A DNA stretch of 64,000 bases from Prostheceraeus crozeri (GCA_907163375.1 CAJQUW010001817.1:39111-103110), one strand, 5' to 3'; shown: positions 12,094 through 23,270, numbered from the stretch's first letter. Made by a program: numbers and translations. Notes: generated by a model from the sequence alone, not told the origin.

Positions 12094-12120
12094 TTTGATA
12101 AATTTATCAATTGCCAGGTT

Positions 12121-12561
12121 CGGATTGCATTTCGCCACTAGTGTCTGGTCCAAAAGAGCCTTACTACTTTTAAACTAGATATCTCGGTTTGGGATATTGA
12201 GCTTCTAGAGATCAAAATTCGCTCTCAGGAAGGTGACAGCCGTTTAATTTCTGAATCATAAAGTTGCTCAAAGTAAAAATCAGATGGATAATATGAATTC
12301 ACCTCTTGGTGATTCGTTGCTATGTCAAGGAGTAAGACAACTGAAAGCGGAATTTATGAAGAATCAAGTCAAAGTAGAAATCACCGAGTGGTGCAGTTCA
12401 CTTCTTTGAATAGTCTCACGTCATCAGACGACGATTTTTCCAAATTCATTCTTGACAAGCTTCATATGACAGCATTGAGCTAACATAAAATCTGCAGTTA
12501 TGAATGCAGTAGGCGTGCGCGCGCACGCTCGCAGGTGATTTGCACCAGTTCTCTACATTGG
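12121..12561. other. No recognisable gene
   Basis: Non-coding by inspection. A short GCGCGCGCACGC patch lies near 12515. Nothing else stands out. Confidence 0.5.
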
Positions 12562-12824
12562 ATGGAAACATAGAAATTGACAACAATAAAACCTCTAGAA
12601 TGGAAATTAAGCTTCATGCAATGCACAATAACGGCACATAAATCGCACGCATTTTCACTTAGGTGCACCTGCCAACGTCTGCATGATTGGGTTAGAATCA
12701 GTCACATGAGTAAATCGAAGCTTTTAATTGGTTCTTCATGCCCCAACTTAGTTCCCCCGGATGTGCCGCGACCTTGAGTCAATTTCCATTCTAGCGAACT
12801 TCAGATAAACAGTTTATTTCTATG
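12562..12824 (+). repeat. Dispersed 260-bp repeat, copy 1 (MITE-like)
   Basis: Nearly identical, in inverted orientation, to 19318-19573. An inner 200-bp core (12595-12794) begins CTAGAATGGAAATT and ends AATTTCCATTCTAG, a 14-bp perfect terminal inverted repeat. No convincing target duplication is visible, because the sequence flanking the core is also shared by both copies. Confidence 0.7.
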
Positions 12825-14348
12825 GTTGGAAGTAATAATGTCGCATCCGAAACATGCTTGGCTATAACCTTAATCAGTGGCAAACTGTTAGCAACTGCTT
12901 CAAGGCAATCTCGGAGAATCCAGTGCCTTTGTCATTCACTAGGTTGAGAGGACATTTCATCGCGCCTTATTCCTGGCATCGTGATGAAAAGCGACTTTCC
13001 AGATGGGAATTGAAGGACGACTTTGAAATGCATGCGCGGCATGATGATCTTTAAGACTAGCGAAAACACTATCCACGATGGCGTCTTCAATAAGCTAAGC
13101 TTCGCGCGCCTATTATTGACTAATCTTCCTGGTTTGCTTGAGTCACTGCCCCAGCAAACTATTGGTGAGCCTTTCCAATGGATATTATCTAAAGTTTACA
13201 AGCTTTGCGATTTCTAATTTCGAAGTTATCATCAATTGAAAATATTCAGAGACATCTGTTACGACAAAATACCTGTTTTTTATAGTATTTTTGACATATG
13301 TTTGACTCAAAAGTGTTTGAATTGTCAAGTGAAGTGTTTGACATCATACACCAGACTTTTATGCAGATGATATATCATTGAACTTAATTTTTGATTGATT
13401 ATTAGAAATAAATTATGACTAAAATACGGCATCTCTAGCATACATAGATCTAGGTCAGTAAAATTGTGAATTTCCGATCAATGCAATGCATGTTGATGAT
13501 ATTAAATATGCATAAATGGTTGGGGGAAAATAAGAATGTCTGTTGTGGTGCTCTATGATGACGATTGAATTGAACATAAAAAAGATGTCTCGGATGTGAC
13601 ATGTAGCATATATGAAATTCAGTTCTACAGCCAGCCATGGTCATGAGGTCACATCATCAATCCATCCATGCGCTACATAATCTGATATTTCGTGCTTTGA
13701 ACTGCAAATAGATTAAGTTGGTTACCATGTACTAGGAAGACTGATGATTTAAGAAAATTAATTAGATGCTGGTAAATCTTTCTGTGGTATAAATGCACCA
13801 AATATGTCATGAGGCATGATGTTATGTCCTTTTTTACTTGCGTTCACTATTTGTCGTAAAAAGCTGATAATATTACTTATAAAGCTTCTAAGAGCAGTGT
13901 TTAAAGTATATTGTTGCTGTTACTCACATAACAATTAAGTGGATGCACTCGTGGATGAATGAGCATGTCAAATATAACTTTATTTGTACTCTGTCAATGG
14001 TAAATGAGCGATTTCTACTAATTAAGGTGTTCAGCTTTGTGCAAAGATTATCAAATAATCTCAATTTTCACAAAGCACTTTTTCACATGTCATGATCTGG
14101 AGATGTGAGATGTGATGATCAGAACTTGGCATCGGGGCCAGAATGCAGAGGAATTATTCAGATTTGACATGTGCGTGATATCGGCGGGACGCGAGACGTA
14201 GATCTGAAGAAAAGTTCTGTTAATGTGTTTCTGATCCGCCTTCTATCAATGTGCTCATGGACCGTAACTTTCATTCATTAATAGATTAGCTGTAGATGTT
14301 TGTCATACCTTAGAGCTCTTGTCTTTCCATGCGATCTCTGCTTGTACT
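12825..14348. other. No recognised gene; upstream region of the MFS gene
   Basis: About 1.5 kb. Two short overlapping plus-strand frames at 12854-13217 (containing LLLTNLPGLLESLP) look mildly protein-like but match nothing I know and lack clear splice sites. The stretch just before 14349 should hold the transporter promoter, but I see no TATA box at a convincing spacing. Confidence 0.4.
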
Positions 14349-15743
14349 ATGTCTGCATCAGCCGAAGTACATCCAAACTCTAAAGTTCAGATTATTCTAG
14401 TCATTCTCGCTTCACTTTGTGCATTTTTTGTAGTTTTTATTCAAGAAAGTTTTTATTCGATTCAATCATTACTTCTATACGACAATATTTCAAATCATTG
14501 GACCGCTAAAGGAATATCAGTGCCTTTTTCAACACTAGAATATGAACTGCTTCTTGGTATTCCATTTTTCACCACAGTTCCTGCTCTTCTTTTTGGTGGC
14601 TTGCTCATCGATGCATGCGGGATGCCGAAATGCAACCTCCTATGCAGTGTTATTTGCATCCTGGGAGTTATTGTCCGTGCTACTGGTATCCAGATTTCAT
14701 ACATACATCCTCTTGCTGTCACATTACTCATTGTAGGACAAAGTGCTTACATCAATGGATATTTTACCATTCTCATGATGCGAAGCTACATCCCCGTGAT
14801 GTATTTTCAGAAGAGATGGAGACCTGTGGTTGCCAGCATCCTGAATGTTGTAGGAAGATGCGGAGGGATTGCAGCTTATCTGGGTGTACCTCAAATCGGA
14901 GTATTGTTTGGTGTCGTCAATGCATTCTGGATGTTTACAGGATTTACGTTATGTCTAGTCCTTGTTTCCTTAACCTTGTATATATTTTTCAAATTTTCTG
15001 ACAATTTTCGAGTGTCAGATAAGGCAAACAGGGACGCAAAGCTAGCCTTGTCATTGGACGGCTCATCTGTTCGAACGATTCTACTATCATACCGGTCAGA
15101 ATTCTGGGTACTCCTTGTCGCCTCTTCATGTAGCCAATGTATTGCAGTACTTCCAATTTCTAATGCAAATGAAATACACCGCGTACTATTTGGTTTGAAC
15201 TACGTTACCTCTGGAGTCAATGTTGCAGTGGATAGCTTATCAAATCTATTAGCTTCCGTTGTTCTGGGTAGTTTAGCCGGATACACACATCAACCATTGA
15301 TATTTGGTTTTTTGGGAACTGCCTTTGCTTTATGTTCCACAACAATCTTACTATTACAATTGACAAATCCCATTTTTGCGTATATTTTGCTAGGAATCAG
15401 CCACGGTGCCATAATGACCTGCATGCACCCGACCGCAGGAAACTATATACCCTTAAAGTTTCTTGGTATTGCATTGTCCATTATGTCTACTGGCGCCGTT
15501 GCTCTTACTGGCACCATGTTTGTTATAATTTGCGTGTTCTTGACTAAAGGAATCCAAGAAGGAACCAAACAACAATGGAGAGAATGCCTATTTACTCAAG
15601 TTGCACTTAGTGTTGTTGCAATGACATGCATGGGGATACTGATAATTCGAGACGTAATGGAAAAGTGCAGAAAATCTGAGAATGTGGAAGAAACCGAAAC
15701 GGCAGCACTTAAACCTTTAGAGCCAGTTAAGGAATACAATTAG
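14349..15743 (+). CDS. Major facilitator superfamily transporter, MFSD1-like, intronless
   Basis: A 464-aa membrane protein with about 12 hydrophobic helices. The first is VQIILVILASLCAFFVVFIQ, and the last ends near GILIIRDVM. A cytosolic central loop (SDKANRDAKLALSL) separates two six-helix halves. The segment ending FGGLLIDACGMPKCN after helix 2 resembles the loop 2-3 motif of MFS proteins, and overall order and length resemble MFSD1-type lysosomal solute carriers; that subfamily call is inference. The first in-frame ATG (TGTACTATGTCTG) is taken as the start; the frame is open ten codons further upstream without an ATG. A single uninterrupted exon suggests a retrogene or a naturally intronless gene. 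A truncated LINE follows the stop almost at once. Confidence 0.75.
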   Translation: MSASAEVHPNSKVQIILVILASLCAFFVVFIQESFYSIQSLLLYDNISNHWTAKGISVPFSTLEYELLLGIPFFTTVPALLFGGLLIDACGMPKCNLLCSVICILGVIVRATGIQISYIHPLAVTLLIVGQSAYINGYFTILMMRSYIPVMYFQKRWRPVVASILNVVGRCGGIAAYLGVPQIGVLFGVVNAFWMFTGFTLCLVLVSLTLYIFFKFSDNFRVSDKANRDAKLALSLDGSSVRTILLSYRSEFWVLLVASSCSQCIAVLPISNANEIHRVLFGLNYVTSGVNVAVDSLSNLLASVVLGSLAGYTHQPLIFGFLGTAFALCSTTILLLQLTNPIFAYILLGISHGAIMTCMHPTAGNYIPLKFLGIALSIMSTGAVALTGTMFVIICVFLTKGIQEGTKQQWRECLFTQVALSVVAMTCMGILIIRDVMEKCRKSENVEETETAALKPLEPVKEYN

Positions 15744-15779
15744 TGTTTCACTTTCCATCCATGATGCTGTAACAATTTT

Positions 15780-15885
15780 TTTAGAATGTGATGAAGTATC
15801 GGTTTGCATCATGATAAACTACGATTTTTCAAAGGCATTTGATACATTGAGTCACGAAACTTTGTTAAGTAAGCTAGTGCATCTA
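15780..15885 (+). pseudogene. LINE-C reverse transcriptase, part 1 (motif A)
   Basis: Encodes INYDFSKAFDTLSHETLLSKL, the RT motif A region of a CR1/Jockey-like LINE, starting only about 40 bases after the transporter stop. The reading is cut by a 991-bp TIR element and resumes at 16877. Confidence 0.75.
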
Positions 15886-16876
15886 CACTGTAAATCGCTC
15901 AATACCAATCACATACGAAGGATGCATACCAAAATATTTTTTGGTATATTTCTGTATTCTCTTGGTATATAGTTGTGTGATTTTCGTATGTTATTTCAAA
16001 TATGGTATGCTTTACATACTAAAGCCATACCAGCACAATGTTAAAGGAAAGCATCAATGATTTCTAATATATGTTGATTTAAGGCCCTTTGTCAACAAAG
16101 ATCACACTAATGTTAATACTGTTCTGTAAGTAGTTAGATAATAACATTAAATAGTCAAACTTACAATACTGAATTCGATTTTAATGCATGTAAGTCTAAG
16201 GCATTTCATAAATAATCAACAAGTATTTAACCATCAACAATTGTGCATCATGTAATTTTGAAATAAGGCATATTATCAATCCAAAATAAAAACACATTAT
16301 AATTCATGAACACAAAAATAGTTTTGTTTGAGATATATAAGTCAACATGGTTGCTCGATAGTTATCGTATTATTTAAATTATGTTTATCAATTTAGTTCA
16401 TGGAAATAAGCTAATTAGGATTCTTGTGAATGTCATAAGACAAGTATCAACGATGACATGCGGCGTTGCTTTAACAATATCTCCAATCTAGTTAAATACC
16501 ACACTTTCACAAAGTAATATTCACGACTGGTATTACTGGAAAATGTTATTTGACAGTAGTATGTAATATAACTTATTTTTTGCCATGTTACTTAAAGCTG
16601 TACATACGAAATACATACCAATGAGACTAATTTTCACCAGGTCTCGTATATAAAACATACCAAAAATTCGTATTTAATTGTAAAACAGCCAATCACAGAT
16701 AGAATAGTTCGTATCGCTACATACCAATCACAGACGAAAGTTAAGTGAGATTTCGTATGAAAAACATACCAGATCTCTGTAAACATACTAGAATCTCGTA
16801 TCAGATGTTAGTTTCAAATTGTATGTGATTTTTGTATATGTTTGTATGTAAGTTTCGTATCCAGCGATTTACAGTG
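15886..16876. mobile_element. Non-autonomous DNA transposon, 991 bp, inside LINE-C
   Basis: Begins CACTGTAAATCGCT and ends with the exact complement AGCGATTTACAGTG. The subterminal regions carry several copies of a CGTATG/CATACC motif in both orientations (for example ACATACCAATCACAGACGAA), so both ends fold. There is no transposase frame. I see no clean target duplication, so the superfamily is open; subterminal repeats favour hAT-like. It interrupts the LINE RT between motif A and the next block. Confidence 0.75.
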
Positions 16877-17820
16877 ACCATTTCCCATTGGTTTTATTCA
16901 TTTGACTGATTCATATTTAAGCAACAGATTTCAAAATGTTAAGCTTGGTAAATCATTCAGCTCATTTCTGCCGATTTCTAGTGGGGCTTCTCAAGGCTCT
17001 CAAGGGCTCCTTTTGGGGCCTTTCTTATTTGCTGTGTATTGTCATGATTTGAGGACTTTGTATGATACCACGCATATAACACAATATGCTGATGATATTT
17101 GTGAGATTTTTCCAATAAAGATGTGTTCGTTTCAAGAATCAATACAAGTTGTTAAATCTGAGTATTGTCATCTGAAAAGTTGGGCTAATGTCAATCATTT
17201 TAAATTTAATTGTGATAAGACCAAAGCTATTATATTTTGTAAGAAGGGCATTATACTATATTTTCCGTGTGACATCGAAATTGTGGATAAATTGTAAATT
17301 TTGGGAATTTGGTGGAATTCGAATATAAACTGTAATACACATTTTGTTGATGTTGAAACACGTTGTTCTAGTCGCTTATACATGCTGAGAGTTTTGCCAA
17401 CCTTTTTTGAATCATGACGAGGTATGGATTGTCTTTATGTCAAATGTACGTATTAAGTGTGCTACTGTATGCTACTCAACTATTCGGAGAACTGTCGTAT
17501 TGTTGTAAGCGCATCATCCGCAAGATTTTTAAGCGTGCAAAGAAGATTATCCGTCCTAACATGTGTAAATGTGCCAACACTTTTGAAAACTTTTTAAGAA
17601 GACGATTGAAATACTTTCAAGATTTTTACTTTAAATCTCATGAATCGGATCATCTTCTACACGATGCAACGACACATTTCAGAAGCGATCGCATTCTTGT
17701 TGAGGCAAGTTTCACAAAACGCCGACAGAACTGTTTTGTTGTGTTGTCAACATTGATTGTTAATAATTCACGTGATTTGATGAAACCTCTATTACTTTGT
17801 GATTTTGATTTTGAAATCAA
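16877..17820 (+). pseudogene. LINE-C reverse transcriptase, part 2
   Basis: Continues the RT after the TIR insert: FIHLTDSYLSNRFQNVKL, a GASQGSQGLLLGPFLF block (normally QGSxLGPLLF), and the catalytic YADD (QYADDICEIF). The thumb and C-terminal parts follow to about 17810. The frame is disturbed by a stop after 17297, after which a second frame (17414-17820) carries RRIIRKIFKRAKKIIRP and the tail. It is 5'-truncated, interrupted and inactive. The 3' end merges into a (TC)n array. Confidence 0.75.
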
Positions 17821-17821
17821 T

Positions 17822-17889
<68 letters not shown>
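17822..17889. repeat. (TC)n microsatellite
   Basis: Uninterrupted TC dinucleotides at the 3' end of LINE-C. Serine/leucine and arginine/glutamate frames across it are artefacts. Confidence 0.95.
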
Positions 17890-17892
<3 letters not shown>

Positions 17893-17946
17893 AAACTGAA
17901 AGAATTGTAATACATAATGGACGTCCAAATAATAGTGTTCTGGACA

Positions 17947-18201
17947 GGAAACTCCATACATTTGGAGGGCGCATAGATATATACATCAACATGCGCGAAA
18001 TAGGAACTCCAAAGCATCGGTTCAAGTCATGTAAATCGAATCATGAGTAACACATGAAATTCATATTGACCGTGATATTTGATTTTTCATTTCATATGTT
18101 ACCCATGATTCGATTTCTATGACTTGAACCGCTGGTTTGGAGTCCCTATTTTGCGCATATTAATGTAGATATTGATGAGCCCTCTATTTGTATGGAGTTC
18201 C
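17947..18201. repeat. Fold-back repeat, about 113-bp arms
   Basis: The arms 17947-18060 and 18089-18201 are imperfect inverted copies (for example GGAAACTCCATAC against GTATGGAGTTCC, and CGGTTCAAGTCAT against ATGACTTGAACCG) around a 28-base loop. No coding content. Either a decayed fold-back transposon or a long-hairpin RNA source. Confidence 0.8.
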
Positions 18202-19317
18202 CTAACCACTGAATGCATTTATCAGTTTGATCAAAATGTATGTCAGTATTAGCGTCGGCCAAATTTCGTCATTCTTGTTCAAACGGTGCTAATCAAGCAT
18301 ATCCGTCATTGTATCACTCACGTATTGTTCATAGTCAGAAGTACATAGCGAATGTTTATACAAGTAATCACCGAGTATTTAGCATTCTAAATTACCAACT
18401 TTAATAGGCTACTGATTACTATACGTATAGCAACAGATAGTTTTCGATTTCCGTGTAAATTTGTATGTTTTTTTCTATGTTTAAGATAATAAAGTTGCAG
18501 AAATTAAAGTATGACTTTTTGTAATCCCAATCAGATTGGGAGCCGGGTTGAATTTTCCGGCCTGCTCCAGTTTTCACTATTCGGTTCGGCGCCGGGTCTT
18601 GGTTTTTGATTTTAAGGACCGAGCCTGGCCCCTATCCTTATTAATTAAAGATTTTATCATTTAAATACATTTTTAAAATTAAGATTCATCACCCAAAATG
18701 CTTTCCAGGTCAGAATTAAGGCATAATCATCTGGATGCTCATACACTTAAATAAATGCAAGCTTTAACTAATTTAGCAATTGTATGCATTCATGCTGAGA
18801 AATACAGGTACTTATAATTCGATTCATGTAAACATGTTCATGTCTTTCAAACCGTAATGGTGGAAAGGTGAAACCGAAGTCGGAAGTATGCACTGAAGAT
18901 AGTTTCAGTTCTGTTTTTGAATGATGTTCATCATAGTTTAGCGTTCTCAGGGGTAATTGTAGCAGCCGGTAATAATAGTCATTATTAATGGCAACAGTTG
19001 TCCAAACCAACAACTATCTCTAAATTAACATCATGGATGCAAATGGCAATCATTATCGAAAATATTACTGGAAATGATGACAATAATTACCCAAATCAAA
19101 AATTTCAGGCAATTGCATATCATCACTTTGGCTTCTACGAATCTGCAGGTCTAATGCCAAGTTCTACGGTTCCTTTTCTTTTCAGACACGTTCAAGAAGT
19201 GCTCATGTAAATCCAATGCGTCTCATATTAAAGGTTCTGTCTGAAAGGAAAGTTTCTATATTTTCTTTCATAATTTTTGGCATGGAAAGGGTCTTCAGGT
19301 CATTTCCTTTGGGTCAG
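18202..19317. other. No recognisable gene
   Basis: AT-rich. A GC-richer patch at 18527-18630 (AGCCGGGTTGAATTTTCC region) may be an old repeat end. Short open frames at 18768-19210 show no family. Confidence 0.5.
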
Positions 19318-19573
19318 CATAGAAATAAACTGTTTATCTGAAGTTCGCTAGAATAGAAATTGACTCAAGGTCGCGGCACATCGAGGGAACTAAGTTGGGG
19401 CATGAAGAACCAATTAAAAGCTTCGATTTACTCATGTGACTGATTCTAACCCAATGATACAGACGTTGGGAGGTGCATCTAAGTGAAAATGCGTGCGATT
19501 TATGTGCCGTTATTATGCATTGCATGAAGCTTAATTTCCATTCTAGAGGTTTTATTGTTTCAATTTCCATGGG
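19318..19573 (-). repeat. Dispersed 260-bp repeat, copy 2
   Basis: Inverted, about 95 percent similar counterpart of 12562-12824, judged by eye. The same 200-bp core with CTAGAATGG-type terminal repeats is recognisable. Confidence 0.7.
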
Positions 19574-19716
19574 TGTCAGTGTACCTTTGTTTATGAAGCT
19601 TAACACATTCAGATTTGACAAGCCTCCCAATGGCGGCCGTCATAGCATTTTGACCAATTTCATCCACATTCTCGCATACATCACCGATCAGAATCATGAT
19701 GATAATGAGAGAGAAC

Positions 19717-20100
19717 CACAACATTAGAGAGGTCGTCTCTTCTTCTTTTTGATTAGAGAGGAAACATTGGAACATGCAATGTCAATGAAATGGCACAATC
19801 TGTTGACTAAATACCATAGCAATCGAACAATGAGCAGCCAGTTCAACATTAAACACGCTAAATTGTGCGAAGTTTCAGTGACTGTTATCAACCGGATCAC
19901 ACAGCAAAGAGACACAGTCGATGTCAAGTTCTACAGAGAAGTTTGTGAACGTTTTTTCGGGCGCCTGCTAACTTTTTTTAAAATGATCGGAGGGCCCAAC
20001 ATTATCGAGAAAACTTTAGCGCAATTATCTGAATTCTTCGAATCTGAAGGAATCGTGACGATCGGAACATTTTAAAAGAATTCAGAGCAATCCTCAAGTG
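19717..20100 (+). mobile_element. hAT-type MITE family, partial copy (left end)
   Basis: Starts CACAACATTAGAGAGGTC, a variant of the family terminus CACAGAATTAGA, and follows the complete copy at 37914-38435 at high similarity until about 20100, where homology stops. The apparent 108-aa frame is fortuitous: the complete copy is too short for a transposase. Confidence 0.75.
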
Positions 20101-21060
20101 ACTATTGTATCATAGATATGAAAACAATTGTCTCCAATTCAGCTTTATTGAAAAGCACAGAAGCGGATGAATTTTCATTTCACATGTCGGTCTTTTTATA
20201 CGACAAAGTCAAGGAGTGAAGTGAATCGCTCATCAATGTTCACATTAACCCGGACAAACAAATTCAGCTATTGTTGCTGTCTGATTGCTATTGGATGAAG
20301 TCCGTATCTTCCTCACAGTTTGGTCGTCGATGATTTCAGACATTTCTTGAAAACTATCCATATGCAAAGACAGGAACTTTATTTGACAGCGAAACTATGT
20401 CCAAAGGGCATGTCGCTGAATGAGATTGACTGCTATTTAAAATGCCATAAATTCTTTATAATAAATCAATCGCATTTGATTAAGAGTATATCTCTCCCAC
20501 GATTCATTTCGAAACGCATTTCACATTCCTTCCTATCCATGTTTAGTCTTCTTTTTCACGATTATCAAGAAGCATATTTACTTATGTACGTGTCACTTCA
20601 TATCAGAGGTGAATGTTTGGAAGTCTAGTGATGCTGATTAAATGCTTGATTGATTTCTCGTCGCTCCTGAAAGAGTTTTTATCATGACGGGATCATCAGG
20701 TCTAACATTGACATTTGATACTGATAAATAAAGTAACGAAGACGATGTTCAACATTTGCAAGGTTTGATATGGTTCATCCATTTTCAGATCCTTCAAGTT
20801 TAAATTACTTTACTTCATCATTTTATTTTTTAGTTTCAATTAAAATTTGTCGTTGATTTTTCAATGTCTAAGATTTCAATTACAATAAATGTTGCTTTTG
20901 TGAATTTTAGAATGCAAATAGTCAACGTCTGGTGGTATGCCTACCGCGAGTGACGTGAAATCAGCTATTTTGCTCGCATGAATGTGTGAATGATACAATT
21001 CTGTGCATTTTTTGTATTCTTGCAATATTGACATATACCTGTAGATCTTGTGTGACCATC
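20101..21060. other. No recognisable gene
   Basis: Non-coding by inspection; short open frames only (20320-20628 plus is the longest) with no known domain. Confidence 0.5.
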
Positions 21061-21506
21061 AACAAGCACCTATCTAATTGTTTAAAGCGCATCACTTTGC
21101 TAGAAGTGCAAACTGATTCAAAGCGATGGCACATTCAAGAACTTACTAAGTGAGAAAAAAGAAATTTTCAATGCCTTACAGAGATAGGAAAAATAGTCGT
21201 GTGCCGCATGCGGATTGCTGTGAATTCCCTCAAAATGCTCCGATCAACACGATTCCTTCAGATTCGAAGAATTCAGATCATTGCGTTTGATTTCTCGATA
21301 ATTTTGGGCCCTCCGATTATAATAAGAAAGTTGATAACAGTCACTGAAAATTCTCACAATTTGGCGTGTTTAATGTTGAACTGGCTGCTGCTCATTATTC
21401 GCTTGCTATGGTTATGTCAGCAGCTTGTGCCATTTCATTAACGTTACATGTTCCAATGTTTCCTTTCTAGTCAAACAGAATAAGAGACGACATATCTAAT
21501 TCTGTG
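21061..21506 (-). mobile_element. hAT-type MITE family, diverged copy
   Basis: Reverse-oriented relative of 37914-38435. It ends TCTAATTCTGTG (21495-21506), the complement of the family left terminus. The shared middle, CACTTTGCTAGAAGTGCAAAC, lies at its other end. More substitutions than the other copies make it the oldest of the four. Confidence 0.7.
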
Positions 21507-22160
21507 ATTCTAACACAAGTGAAAAGTCCGATTTCTGCGATTTCCGTGTGTACATGTACAGGCATTTCGCACGTCTGTGATCGTTCTCCATTAAGACAAT
21601 TTTACATGCACGGGTTAATTTAACCCGATAAATCTTGTTCTACAACTGGCAGGCACTCAACACACCGGTGTGTCCTGGGAGATCTAAAACGCTTTATCAA
21701 GTTTTCATCAAAATTAGGTTTCTTTTTTATTCACCTAGCCTCACGCTGATCACTCACTCATTGCCAACAGTTTTAGCAACTAACAAGCGAAAAACTGATG
21801 TTGACATGTTGTCACTGACTTTTTATCAATGTGGAAACGCAATATGCATTCATGCGTATTACCAAGATTCATTATATTTTGACTTTTTTTGCGAAAGGTT
21901 TGTTTGTATAATGTTTTAATGCTAAATTTCAAATTCTTCTCCTTGTCTTCATAGGCGAAATGTCGAGGTTCAAATCGTTAAAGTTCACTTAGTGAAGTCT
22001 TAACGCATCTAACAGTGTTTAATATATTCCTATATTAAGTCATCGAGATAAGTTAATCGATACAGATGTGATCTCTGTTTTCACAGCCAAAGAAACATCG
22101 AATGACAGATTGATTAAGTACTTCTGCATTATCCTGACATTGTCAATAAGATTATCAAGA
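21507..22160. other. No recognisable gene
   Basis: Nothing identified. The 21635-21919 open frame has no known motif. Confidence 0.5.
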
Positions 22161-23214
22161 GAGAGAGAGAGAGAGAGAGTGAGAGAGTGAGAGAGAGTGT
22201 GAGAGTGTGAGAGTGTGAGAGTGTGAGAGTGTGAGAGTGTGAGAGTGTGAGAGTGTGAGAGTGTGAGAGTGTGAGAGTGTGAGAGTGAGAGAGTGAGAGA
22301 GTGAGAGAGTGAGAGAGTGAGAGAGTGAGAGAGTGAGAGAGTGAGAGAGTGAGAGAGTGAGAGAGTGAGAGAGTGAGAGAGTGAGTGAGTGAGTGAGTGA
22401 GTGAGAGAGTGAGAGAGTGAGTGAGAGAGTGAGAGAGTGAGTGAGTGAGTGAGTGAGTGAGTGAGTGAGTGAGCGAGTGAGTGAGTGAGTGAGTGAGCGA
22501 GTGAGTGAGCGAGTGAGTGAGCGAGTGAGTGAGCGAGTGAGTGAGTGAGTGAGTGAGTGAGTGAGCGAGTGAGTGAGTGAGTGAGTGAGTGAGTGAGTGA
22601 GTGAGTGAGCGAGTGAGTGAGCGAGTGAGTCAGCGAGTGAGTGAGCGAGTGAGTGAGCGAGTGAGTGAGCGAGTGAGTGAGCGAGTGAGTGAGCGAGTGA
22701 GTGAGCGAGTGAGTGAGCGAGTGAGTGAGCGAGTGAGTGAGCGAGTGAGTGAGTGAGGGAGTGAGTGAGGGAGTGAGTGAGTGAGAGAGTGAGTGAGTGA
22801 GAGAGTGGGTGAGTGAGAGAGTGGGTGAGAGAGTGGGTGAGAGAGTGGGTGAGAGAGTGAGTGAGAGAGTGAGTGAGTGAGTGAGTGAGAGAGAGAGAGT
22901 GAGAGTGAGTGAGAGTGAGTGAGAGTGAGTGAGAGTGAGTGAGTGAGTGAGAGAGAGTGAGAGAGAGAGTGAGGAGAGAGAGTGAGAGAGAGAGTGAGAG
23001 AGAGAGTGAGAGAGAGAGAATGAGAATGAGAATGAGAGAGAGAGTGAGAGAGAGAGAGTGAGAGAGGAAGTGAGAGAGAGAGTGAGAGAGGAATTGAAAG
23101 AGAAAGTGAGAGAGAGAGAGTGAGAGAGAGATTGAGAGAGAGAGTGAGAGAGTGAGAATGAGAGTGAGAATGAGAATGAGAGTGAGAGAGAGAGAGTGAG
23201 AGAGACAGAGAGGG
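22161..23214. repeat. 1.05-kb GAGA/GTGA compound microsatellite
   Basis: Long purine-rich array with ordered sub-blocks: GAGAGTGT, GAGAGTGAGA, GTGAGTGA, GTGAGCGA and a mixed GA end. The period changes along the array, consistent with local expansion. On the minus strand the whole array reads as a serine/leucine/histidine repeat, which is a product of the sequence period, not evidence for a protein. Confidence 0.95.
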
Positions 23215-23270
23215 AGATGAAAATTGTGTCTCACTAAAACTGTTGAAGTCGAAGTCCGGGTCTAACTACG

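Noticed and set aside
12854-13217. Overlapping plus-strand frames upstream of the transporter
   Set aside because: No known motif, no splice signals of quality, frames overlap; cannot be supported as a gene.
17792-18025. Arg/Glu and Ser/Leu frames across (TC)n, and similar ones at 33849-34073 and 29220-29330
   Set aside because: Microsatellite translations with no independent coding signal.
19749-20075. 108-codon frame as a gene (also 37930-38224)
   Set aside because: Lies wholly inside the hAT-type MITE family; the frame is not maintained in all copies.
22155-23234. 359-codon minus-strand frame rich in Ser/Leu/His
   Set aside because: It is only the translation of the GAGA/GTGA array; a repeat with even period and no stop stays open in several frames.
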